A stretch of DNA of 39,763 nucleotides. It comes from Clostridia bacterium. GTDB lineage: Bacteria > Bacillota > Clostridia > Christensenellales > Aristaeellaceae. This document shows, one piece after another, positions 8,946-17,314 of the stretch (position 1 is its first letter; each line of letters starts with the position of its first letter). The notes under the pieces were generated by a model. The model did not search any database. It had not been told where the DNA came from and saw only the letters and a program-made list of their open reading frames with translations. The stretch lies in assembly GCA_017470945.1 (NCBI GenBank), contig JAFUXH010000062.1:1-39763 (forward strand), written 5' to 3'. A program made the translations under genes and the position numbers.

Positions 8946-8960
8946 ATGAGCCGGCTTCAT

Positions 8961-8988
8961 TCCTCCCCGGGGCAGGCTGCCGGGAGGA
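8961..8988. repeat. Imperfect inverted repeat before abfA promoter
   Basis: tcctccc (8961-8967) pairs with gggagga (8982-8988), with two further G-C pairs across a one-base bulge. No T-tract follows. It lies between the exporter/Nudix-GNAT unit and the abfA promoter and could be a weak terminator or an operator. Function uncertain. Confidence 0.35.
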
Positions 8989-8997
8989 TCATTCCCG

Positions 8998-9026
8998 TTG
9001 ACAATTCAATAAAAACAACGCATAAT
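8998..9026 (+). promoter_or_regulatory. Promoter of the arabinofuranosidase gene
   Basis: TTGACA (8998-9003), 17-bp spacer, CATAAT (9021-9026). The leader to the ATG at 9069 is about 35 nt. Confidence 0.8.
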
Positions 9027-9035
9027 AGAGCGTAG

Positions 9036-10568
<1,533 letters not shown>

Positions 10569-10581
10569 CACAATCCATATG

Positions 10582-10618
10582 GCGCAGGGAAGCGGCATGG
10601 TCGCCCCTGCGCTTTTTT
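10582..10618 (+). terminator. Strong intrinsic terminator between abfA and the GH127 gene
   Basis: A perfect 8-bp stem gcgcaggg / ccctgcgc (15-nt loop) is followed by six Ts. It ends only 2 bp before the ribosome site of the next gene. No promoter is visible between the two genes, so GH127 expression would need read-through or a promoter inside abfA. Confidence 0.85.
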
Positions 10619-10633
10619 CAGGAGGGAAGGAAA

Positions 10634-12667
10634 ATGAAGCCTGCCTATTCAAGCCCCCTGCCGCTGCGCGGCGTGCGGGTGCGGGACGCGTTTTGGACCC
10701 GGGAAATGGAATTGGTGCGCACCGCCGTGATCCCCTATCAGTGGGAGGCGCTGAACGATCGGATCCCCGGCGCCGCCCCCAGCTATTGGATGCACAATAT
10801 GCGCGCCGCTGCCCGGGCCCTCGCCGCCCGGCAGGCGGGCGTTTACCAGCCCCGGCAGAAAATGACCGGCATGCTGATTGCCCCCGCCCCGGGGGAGGAA
10901 CCCGTCGAGGAGGGGTTCTACGGCTGGGTGTTTCAGGACAGCGACGGCTACAAATGGCTGGAGGCCGTGGCCTATCAGCTGATGATCCGGCCCGACCCCG
11001 CGCTGCAGGATCAGGCCCAGCAGGCGATCGACGCCATTTGCGCCGCCCAGGAGGAGGATGGCTACCTGGATACCTACTACACCATCCTGGGCCGGGACAA
11101 GGCTTTTTCCAATTGGCGGGACAACCATGTGTTGTATTGCTTCGGTCACCTGACGGAAGCGGCGGTGGCCTGGCGCCAGGCCACGGGGCGGGATGATCTG
11201 TTGAACGCTGCCCGGCGGTTTGGCCAGTGCATCGCCCGGCGCTTCGGCCCGGGAAAGGAGCGGGGCTGCCCCGGCCATGAGATCGCCGAAATGGCGCTGA
11301 TCCGCCTGTATGAAGAGACGGGGGAGGAGCAGTGGCTGAAGATGGCCTGCTTTTTCCTGGACGTGCGGGGCACGGAGCCCAGCACCTTCGCCCTGGAGGA
11401 AAACAGGCGGCGCGCGGAGCAGGGCCTGCCGCCCCTGCCTGTCACCGCGGCGCGGTATGCCTATCACCAGGCCCACGTGCCAGTGCGGCAGATGACGGAG
11501 GCGGTGGGCCACGCGGTGCGGCAGATGTATCTGTGCAGCGGCATGGCCGACGCCGCCCGGCTGACCGGCGATGAAGCCATGGCGGCGGCCTGCCTCAGGC
11601 TGTGGCGGTCGGCGGTGGATGAAAAAATGTATGTGACCGGCGGGGTGGGCGGCACCCACGACGGGGAAGCCTTTTCCCGCCCCTTCGACCTGCCGCCGGA
11701 TACCGCCTATTCCGAAACCTGCGCCGCCATCGGCCTGGTTTTCTTTGCCCGGCGCATGCTGCAATTGCGGCCCGACAGCCGCTTTGCCGATGGGATGGAG
11801 CTGGCGCTGTACAACACCGTGCTTTCCGGCATGGCGCTGGATGGGCAAAGCTTCTTCTACGTCAATCCCCTGGAGGTCGATCCCGCCGCGTGTGAAACCG
11901 ATCGGCGGCTGGCCCACGTAAAGCCCGTGCGGCAGAAGTGGTTCGGCTGCGCCTGCTGCCCGCCCAACATCGCCCGCATCGTCTCCTCCCTGCCCGCTTA
12001 TATGCTGACCCGGGCGGCGGATACCCTCTACGTTCATTTGTATATCGGCAGCGACATAGAAACGGAATTGGGCGGCCACAGCCTGCGCCTTCGTTTGGAG
12101 GCCGATCTGATGCGGGATGGCAAGATCCGCCTGACGGTTTTGGCGGGCAGCGGGGAGGGACGCTTGGCCTTCCGCGTTCCGGCGTGGACCGACCATCCCG
12201 CATTCGAAGCGGCCGGAAAAGAAGAAACGGAGGAAAACGGCTATCACATCTTTTCCGGCTTGTGGCAGCCGGGGGATACGGTGGCGATCGATCTGCCCAT
12301 GCCGGTGCGGGCGCTGGCCTCGTCGCCCCTGGTGAAGGAGGCCCAGGATCAATTGTGCTTTGCCCGGGGGCCCTTTGTGTACTGCGCGGAGGAAACCGAC
12401 AATGGAAACCTGCTGCATCTATTGTACGTGACCGCCGATGCCGCGAAGCGTGCGCGGGTCGAAACGCGGGAAATCGGCGGCCTGGCCCTGCCCTGCCTGA
12501 CCCTGCCCGGCAAGCGGGCCCCGGCGGCGGATCACGCGCCGCTGTACGCCCCCTGGCAGCCCGCCGTCAAGCGGGACGCGGACATCGCGCTGATCCCCTA
12601 TTTTGCCTGGAGCAACCGGGGAAAAGGGGAGATGCGGGTGTGGCTGCGGCAGGAAATTTACCGCTGA
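10634..12667 (+). CDS. GH127 beta-L-arabinofuranosidase (DUF1680 family)
   Basis: This 677-residue protein has an (alpha/alpha)6 barrel followed by beta domains and no signal peptide. The family includes Bifidobacterium longum HypBA1, which removes beta-L-arabinofuranose and uses a zinc-bound Cys nucleophile. Candidate residues keep the family spacing: Glu345 (acid/base) in THDGEAF, Glu361 and Cys363 in YSETCAAIG, and the Cys441-Cys442 pair in CACCPPN. The ATG at 10634 follows GGAGGGAAGG. Upstream in-frame ATGs lie inside abfA and are rejected. It presumably handles arabinofuranose released or exposed together with the GH51 enzyme. Alpha- and beta-specific activities side by side suggest plant arabinan or arabinosylated glycoproteins as the source. 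GH127 members also act on other sugars, so specificity is not certain. Confidence 0.9.
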   Translation: MKPAYSSPLPLRGVRVRDAFWTREMELVRTAVIPYQWEALNDRIPGAAPSYWMHNMRAAARALAARQAGVYQPRQKMTGMLIAPAPGEEPVEEGFYGWVFQDSDGYKWLEAVAYQLMIRPDPALQDQAQQAIDAICAAQEEDGYLDTYYTILGRDKAFSNWRDNHVLYCFGHLTEAAVAWRQATGRDDLLNAARRFGQCIARRFGPGKERGCPGHEIAEMALIRLYEETGEEQWLKMACFFLDVRGTEPSTFALEENRRRAEQGLPPLPVTAARYAYHQAHVPVRQMTEAVGHAVRQMYLCSGMADAARLTGDEAMAAACLRLWRSAVDEKMYVTGGVGGTHDGEAFSRPFDLPPDTAYSETCAAIGLVFFARRMLQLRPDSRFADGMELALYNTVLSGMALDGQSFFYVNPLEVDPAACETDRRLAHVKPVRQKWFGCACCPPNIARIVSSLPAYMLTRAADTLYVHLYIGSDIETELGGHSLRLRLEADLMRDGKIRLTVLAGSGEGRLAFRVPAWTDHPAFEAAGKEETEENGYHIFSGLWQPGDTVAIDLPMPVRALASSPLVKEAQDQLCFARGPFVYCAEETDNGNLLHLLYVTADAAKRARVETREIGGLALPCLTLPGKRAPAADHAPLYAPWQPAVKRDADIALIPYFAWSNRGKGEMRVWLRQEIYR

Positions 12668-12696
12668 AATGGCGAGGATGGAAGGCCCCGCATATC

Positions 12697-12725
12697 TTGA
12701 CAGAATGGGGAAAACGAATTATACT
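12697..12725 (+). promoter_or_regulatory. Consensus promoter of the BspA-like surface gene
   Basis: TTGACA (12697-12702), 17-bp spacer, TATACT (12720-12725). The boxes are identical to those of the ABC leader promoter at 4017. The leader to the ATG is about 50 nt. Confidence 0.85.
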
Positions 12726-12784
12726 ATATTGGAAGAATTCTGTATGGATTCATCGGATCGGAAATCAGTAGGAGGGACGTACAT

Positions 12785-14554
12785 ATGAAAAAGCTCCGTT
12801 TCGTTGTGGTGCTTTCCCTGCTTTTGGCTGGGATGCTGCTGCTGCCTTTGATGGCCGGCGCGGAGGAAAACGGCGTTAGTGGGGATAACCTGACCTGGAC
12901 GCTGAGCGATGCCGGTTTGCTGACCGTGAGCGGCTCCGGCAGCATGATCGATAAGCCCGGCTTCCCGGTGGAAAAAGTAAAGAAGGTCAAGATCGAAAGC
13001 GGCGTGACCAGCATCGGCGCTTACGCGTTTGAAAATGCCGCCGCGCTGAGCGATATCATCCTGCCCGACAGCGTGACCAGCATCGGCAATTACGCGTTCT
13101 TCCAGTGCGCTGCCCTGAAGGAAATTAATCTTCCCAAAGCCTTGACCACGATCGGCGATTCCGCCTTCCGCGCCAGCGGCGTGCGGAGTGTTCAGGTGCC
13201 ATCGAAGGTCAAAAGCCTTGGCAGCTCCGCGTTCTATGATTGCACGGGCCTGGAAGAGATCGACCTGCCTGCCGGCCTGACCAGGATTCCGGATTACACC
13301 TTCGGCAATTGCTCCAGCCTGAAGGAGATCCGGGTGCCCGTCGGCGTGGTGGAGATCGGCGAAGGCGCGTTCATCGACTGCGCCGCCCTGACCGATATCG
13401 AAATCCCCGCGGGCGTTACGGCGATCAGCGATTCCGTGTTTGAAAACTGCGCCGCGCTGGAAAGCGTGACGCTGCCGGATTCCGTGACGATCATCGGCAA
13501 AAAGGCGTTCAAAAACTGCACCAGCCTGTCCAGCATGTCGGCCTCTGAAGAAATCATTGCCGGCCTGGCCCTGGATGTCAGCGTATTCACCCTGGAGGAA
13601 GGCGCAACCCAGCAGCTGACCGCCACCCTGACCGTGGGCGACGATACTTATATCAATGAATTTGTGACCTTCGCCAGCTCCGATGAAGCGGTGGCGACGG
13701 TGGATGACACAGGTCTTGTGACTGGCGTGGCCCCCGGCCAGGCGCTCATCATCGTGACCGGCATCAACGACACCGAAGCGATCGCCAGCGTAACGGTAAC
13801 GGAAGCTGCGCCGAAGCTGATCGATATTTCCGACGCCACCGTGGCCTCCATCAAGAGCCAGACCTATACCGGCAAGGCCATCAAGCCCGCCGTCACCGTG
13901 AAGTATGACGGCAAGACCCTGGTCAAGAGCACCGACTACACCGTGTCCTACGCCAGCAACACCAACGTGGGCACCGCCACTGTGACCATCAAGGGCAAGG
14001 GCGCTTACACCGGCAGCAAGAAGGTCACCTTCAAGATCACGGCCGCCAAGATTTCCGGCGCCACCGTGACCGCCGTGGCCGATCAGACCTACACCGGCAA
14101 GGCTTTGAAGCCTGCCGTCACCGTGAAGTTTGGCACCAAGACCCTGAAGAAGGGCACCGACTACACCGTGGCCTATAAGAACAACAAGGCCGTGGGCAAG
14201 GCCACCATCACCCTGACCGGCAAGGGCAACTTCAAGGGCACCAAATCCGTCACCTTCAAGATCCTGCCCAAGGGCACCACGATCTCGAAGCTGACGGGGG
14301 CCAGCAAGAAGATCACCATTACCTTGAAGAAGCAGGCCACCCAGACCTCGGGCTACCAGATCGAATACAGCACGGCAAAGACCTTCAAGAGCAGCAAGAA
14401 GGTGAACATCACCAGCACCAAGACGCTGAGCAAGACCATCAGCAGCCTGAAGGCCAAGACCACTTACTACTTCCGCGTGCGCACGTATACGAAGGTCGGC
14501 AGCACCACGTATTATTCCGCCTGGTCGGCCGTCAAGAATGTAAAGACCAAATAA
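12785..14554 (+). CDS. Secreted BspA-like leucine-rich repeat protein with Ig-like and FN3 domains
   Basis: This 589-residue protein has a signal peptide (positive MKKLR, hydrophobic core, cleavage near AGA-EE at residue 26). Residues 30-255 hold about nine LRR_5/BspA-type repeats of the form SIGxxAFxxCxxLxxIxLPxxVT. Then come a Big_2-like Ig domain (about 260-345), two nearly identical 75-residue repeats (351-500), and an FN3-like domain (about 500-588). No LPXTG motif, S-layer homology domain or transmembrane anchor is seen at the C-terminus, so it is either released or held non-covalently. BspA-like proteins bind host or plant matrix proteins and partner bacteria, so a role in adhesion is inferred. 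The ribosome site is AGGAGGGA. The gene is monocistronic, with its own consensus promoter and a shared terminator. Confidence 0.88.
   Translation: MKKLRFVVVLSLLLAGMLLLPLMAGAEENGVSGDNLTWTLSDAGLLTVSGSGSMIDKPGFPVEKVKKVKIESGVTSIGAYAFENAAALSDIILPDSVTSIGNYAFFQCAALKEINLPKALTTIGDSAFRASGVRSVQVPSKVKSLGSSAFYDCTGLEEIDLPAGLTRIPDYTFGNCSSLKEIRVPVGVVEIGEGAFIDCAALTDIEIPAGVTAISDSVFENCAALESVTLPDSVTIIGKKAFKNCTSLSSMSASEEIIAGLALDVSVFTLEEGATQQLTATLTVGDDTYINEFVTFASSDEAVATVDDTGLVTGVAPGQALIIVTGINDTEAIASVTVTEAAPKLIDISDATVASIKSQTYTGKAIKPAVTVKYDGKTLVKSTDYTVSYASNTNVGTATVTIKGKGAYTGSKKVTFKITAAKISGATVTAVADQTYTGKALKPAVTVKFGTKTLKKGTDYTVAYKNNKAVGKATITLTGKGNFKGTKSVTFKILPKGTTISKLTGASKKITITLKKQATQTSGYQIEYSTAKTFKSSKKVNITSTKTLSKTISSLKAKTTYYFRVRTYTKVGSTTYYSAWSAVKNVKTK
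13835..14284 (+). repeat. Two tandem 225-bp coding repeats
   Basis: Units 13835-14059 and 14060-14284 encode homologous 75-residue modules, each with a QTYTGKA(I/L)KPAVTVK core and a (T)DYTV segment. Long blocks are the same at DNA level too (for example caccgactacaccgtg in both), which points to recent duplication and possible slippage-driven copy-number change. Confidence 0.75.
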
Positions 14555-14572
14555 AATCTCCTCATAAACAAG

Positions 14573-14612
14573 CCGGCTGTGCCTGATTGGCACAGCCGGT
14601 TTACTTTGTTTT
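14573..14612. terminator. Convergent terminator (BspA-like gene / nuclease-SNF2 gene)
   Basis: An 11-bp perfect stem, ccggctgtgcc (14573-14583) with ggcacagccgg (14589-14599), has a 5-nt loop and is followed by tttactttgttttttt. It has the better T-tract on the plus strand for the BspA-like gene. It also sits downstream of the minus-strand gene ending at 14633. Confidence 0.85.
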
Positions 14613-14632
14613 TTTCTATATCATTGCGGGGA

Positions 14633-17044
14633 TCAGCGGTCTGTATCCCGCATACGAAGCACCAGCTTTTCCACGTGCATCCGGGCGTAATTGGCCCCGG
14701 CGGCGGATTGGGCCTGGGTTTCCGGGGTGTCGCCCATCAGGCCAAGGAATTGGCTCACCTTCAGGCCCAGGGCTTCCTGCATTTCCTGGTCGCTGCCCCG
14801 GGGGGAGACCAGGTAATAGCACAGCAGGGAATCCTTCTGGCCGATGCGGTGGGCACGGTCCTCCGCCTGGGAATGGACGGCGGGGCTCCAATCCAATTCG
14901 CCGAACACCACGCAGGTGGCCCGCTGTAAATTCAGGCCGCTGGCCGCCCGCAGGGATATGCAGCACAGATCCGTTTTCCCGGTCATGAACCGGTCGACAG
15001 CGTCCTCCTTCTGGCTGCCGGTTTCCCGACCGGTAATGAACGCGGGGCGCTCCTGCTTCAATTCTTTTTTGTATTCATCCATCACCGCGTGGTGGTGGGC
15101 AAACAAAAGCACCTTTTCCCCCGCGCTCAGCAGGGCCTTGACAAATTGGCACACGTAGGGGGCCTTCGCTAAACCGGTGGCTTGCCGCTCCTCCTGGGAA
15201 ATCTGATCTTCCAGCAGGGCCCGGGCGGAAGCGGTCAATTCCCTGTCCTGCCGCCAGCGGTACAGCTTTTCCCACACCGGGGCCATCAATTGGGCGTACA
15301 TCGCGTCGTCCGCGTCGATTTCCTGCACCAGGCGGCGCTTCTCCGGCAATTCCGGCAGCACCTCCTGCTTGGTGCGGCGCAGCATCAGCCCTTCCCGGCG
15401 CAGGTGCTCCCCCAGCAGCTGGGGCTTCAGCACGATGCGGTTGCCATACCCGGCGCACCATTCCCGGGAAAAGGATTCCCAGTCGCCCAGAAAATGATAA
15501 TCGATGATGTTGATCACATTCCAGATTTCGCCGCCGTAATTGTAAATGGGCGTGCCGCTGAGCCCCATCACCCGCTGGCAGCTTTCCGACAGCAGGCTGG
15601 CGGCGCTGTATTTTTCGGTGCCGGCCCGGCGAAGCTCCTGCACCTCGTCAAAAATGACGGTGTGAAAATTCATTTTGGGCAGCACTTGCTTCCAGCCCCG
15701 CAGCAGCAAATAATGCAGGATGTATACGTCGGCAGGGGGCAGATCGTAGGGCGTCAGGCCCTTGATCATGTGCACCCGGGGCTCCCGCCCGTTTACGCGC
15801 AGGAACCGGCGGGTTTCGGCCACCCAGTTGCGGCTCAGGTGGGGCGGCGGCACGATCAGCAGGGGAAAGATGCCCTCCTGGGCGGCGCATGCCAGGGCCT
15901 GCACCGTTTTGCCCAGGCCCATTTCGTCGGCCAGCAGCGCCCGGGGGGTCAGCAGCAGCCAGGACAGCCCGGCCTGCTGGAAGGGCCGCAGTTGACCCTC
16001 AAACACGGCGGGGGACAATTGCTGGGCGATGGGGGCAGTGCGGGCCCGCTCCCGGGCGCGGTAATAATCCCGGGCGCTTTGCAGGGCCTGCTGCCAGCGG
16101 TCCCGATCCCGTGGGGCGATATCCAGGGGATAGCGCAGCATCAGCCAGTTCACGTCCCCTACGATGCGGCGGTGGGCGGTGAAACGGGCCTCGCCCCGCT
16201 TCGCGTCGCTGCCGGGGAACAGGCGCTTGGCCAGCTCGGTCACGGCGGGATCGCCCTTGATCACCCAGCACTTCCGCCGGGCGTTGTAGGACAGGGTGCC
16301 GTAAGTTGGCCCGGCAGGGTCGCTTGCGCGCAGGAAGGGGGGCACGTCCTCCTCCTGCAAGCGGCGCAGGATCTGATCCTCTACGAACGATCCCGTGCCA
16401 GGCGTCGGGTCGCTGAAAAGGGGCTGTACGGGCGCATCGGCGATGGGTTCCGCGGAACAGGAAAACGCCGGGGGTTCATTGGGATCTTTTTCTTCGGTGG
16501 CGAAAGTAAGGCCGCTGTCCCCATCGGGCAGGAAAGCACTGCTTTCAATGTTCGTCATGATGGGCGGGGGATCGATCGAGGGCGCATCGTTGTTGGGGTG
16601 ATCATCATGGTATGGAGGATCGAGCGGTTCTTCTGGAACGGGGCAGGGCGGCGCGTCCTGGTTTTCCTCTTTCCCGCTGCCCGCCGTGGCGACGCCCCAC
16701 AGCTTTTGCAGGCTGACGGGATAGATGGGCACCCCGGCGATGAAGCCCGGCACCGGCCTGGTTTTTTCCGACACCAGGATCAGGGCCTTTACCTTGCCCG
16801 TTTCGGCGTACCGGCGCAGCTGGCTTTCCACCGGAATGCGCTCCGGCCTGCCGCGTTTGATTTCGATGCCGATCTCGCCGCACAGGAAATCGATGCGGCA
16901 TCGGGGGGCCAGCGCCGCTTCGTGGCGAAAATCGATGTCCGCCGTTTGCAGCGCCTCGGCCACCATGCCGTGCAGGTCGTATTCGTCCTGGGTCTGGGGC
17001 GCGCGAATCGCCGCCAGGGCCATCAACACCTTTTCCGCCGTCAT
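14633..17044 (-). CDS. Predicted PD-(D/E)XK nuclease fused to SNF2-family ATPase
   Basis: This is an 803-residue protein. Residues 1-115 carry a restriction-endonuclease-like pattern: Glu30 in the first helix, Asp52 in RIDFLCGE, Glu61-x-Lys63 in GIEIKRG, then Gln75 in ESQLRRY. Residues 125-235 are a Pro/Asp/Glu-rich linker. Residues 245-320 form a small domain resembling those found before SMARCAL1-like motors. Residues 350-800 are the SNF2 ATPase: Walker A LADEMGLGKT (370-379), DEVQ in place of DEAH (465-468), motif III GLSGTPIYN, and motif VI EDRAHRIGQ. The start is set by GGAGG 7 nt upstream. It should be a DNA-translocating enzyme with a nuclease-like domain. Repair, recombination or anti-phage defence are all possible. 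It stands alone between a surface protein gene and polA. Confidence 0.82.
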   Translation of the reverse strand: MTAEKVLMALAAIRAPQTQDEYDLHGMVAEALQTADIDFRHEAALAPRCRIDFLCGEIGIEIKRGRPERIPVESQLRRYAETGKVKALILVSEKTRPVPGFIAGVPIYPVSLQKLWGVATAGSGKEENQDAPPCPVPEEPLDPPYHDDHPNNDAPSIDPPPIMTNIESSAFLPDGDSGLTFATEEKDPNEPPAFSCSAEPIADAPVQPLFSDPTPGTGSFVEDQILRRLQEEDVPPFLRASDPAGPTYGTLSYNARRKCWVIKGDPAVTELAKRLFPGSDAKRGEARFTAHRRIVGDVNWLMLRYPLDIAPRDRDRWQQALQSARDYYRARERARTAPIAQQLSPAVFEGQLRPFQQAGLSWLLLTPRALLADEMGLGKTVQALACAAQEGIFPLLIVPPPHLSRNWVAETRRFLRVNGREPRVHMIKGLTPYDLPPADVYILHYLLLRGWKQVLPKMNFHTVIFDEVQELRRAGTEKYSAASLLSESCQRVMGLSGTPIYNYGGEIWNVINIIDYHFLGDWESFSREWCAGYGNRIVLKPQLLGEHLRREGLMLRRTKQEVLPELPEKRRLVQEIDADDAMYAQLMAPVWEKLYRWRQDRELTASARALLEDQISQEERQATGLAKAPYVCQFVKALLSAGEKVLLFAHHHAVMDEYKKELKQERPAFITGRETGSQKEDAVDRFMTGKTDLCCISLRAASGLNLQRATCVVFGELDWSPAVHSQAEDRAHRIGQKDSLLCYYLVSPRGSDQEMQEALGLKVSQFLGLMGDTPETQAQSAAGANYARMHVEKLVLRMRDTDR

Positions 17045-17071
17045 GCCGATCCTCCCGCGTCATTTTCTTTC

Positions 17072-17099
17072 ATTATACGAGCTTTTGCTCGATTCGCAA
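17072..17099 (-). promoter_or_regulatory. Promoter of the nuclease-SNF2 gene
   Basis: Minus strand: TTGCGA, 16-bp spacer, perfect TATAAT. The leader to the ATG at 17044 is about 20 nt. Confidence 0.7.
17078..17091. promoter_or_regulatory. Palindrome filling the promoter spacer (operator candidate)
   Basis: The perfect inverted repeat cgagc-tttt-gctcg occupies 14 of the 16 bases between the -35 and -10 boxes of the nuclease-SNF2 gene. A protein bound here would block RNA polymerase. The layout resembles Gram-positive LexA sites (CGAAC-N4-GTTCG) but differs at the fourth base of each arm. The cognate repressor is unknown. Confidence 0.5.
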
Positions 17100-17235
17100 G
17101 AGAAATTTTCGAAAAAGGGCAGTTTTCCTTTCAATATATCCCGGGCGTTGGAATAAAGCGTGGTGTTTCCTTCACGAAGAAAGCTTTTTGCGTAAAAAAT
17201 CCGCAATAAAATTTCAATATTTACGTTTTATTTTC

Positions 17236-17264
17236 TTTTCATTTTCTACAAGATGTGGTAAACT
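17236..17264 (+). promoter_or_regulatory. Probable polA promoter (extended -10)
   Basis: Weak -35 TTTTCA (17236-17241), 17-bp spacer, and TAAACT (17259-17264) preceded by TGG (a TGN extended -10). A stem-loop (gcgcaga-ttttt-tctgcgc, 17278-17296) would form at the very 5' end of the transcript. The remaining part of the 17,045-17,314 intergenic gap shows only AT-rich sequence. Confidence 0.45.
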
Positions 17265-17314
17265 AAGATGTATTTTTGCGCAGATTTTTTCTGCGCGGGC
17301 GAGAGGTGACGCGT

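Noticed and set aside
6057-8960. Very long open frame (967 codons) on the minus strand across the ABC exporter and Nudix-GNAT genes
   Set aside because: It is antisense to clearly functional genes, its translation is His/Gln/Gly-rich without motifs, and it arises from GC-rich codon usage on the other strand.
12719-14593. Long minus-strand open frame across the BspA-like gene
   Set aside because: Antisense image of a gene with signal peptide, promoter, ribosome site and terminator; the translation is low-complexity.
14633-17044. Restriction-modification or Type I/III helicase subunit
   Set aside because: No methyltransferase or specificity subunit is adjacent, and the motor is SNF2-type with HRIGQ rather than a Type I HsdR motor.
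17078-17091. LexA/SOS box
   Set aside because: The arms read CGAGC/GCTCG rather than CGAAC/GTTCG, so I call it only an operator candidate with an unknown repressor.
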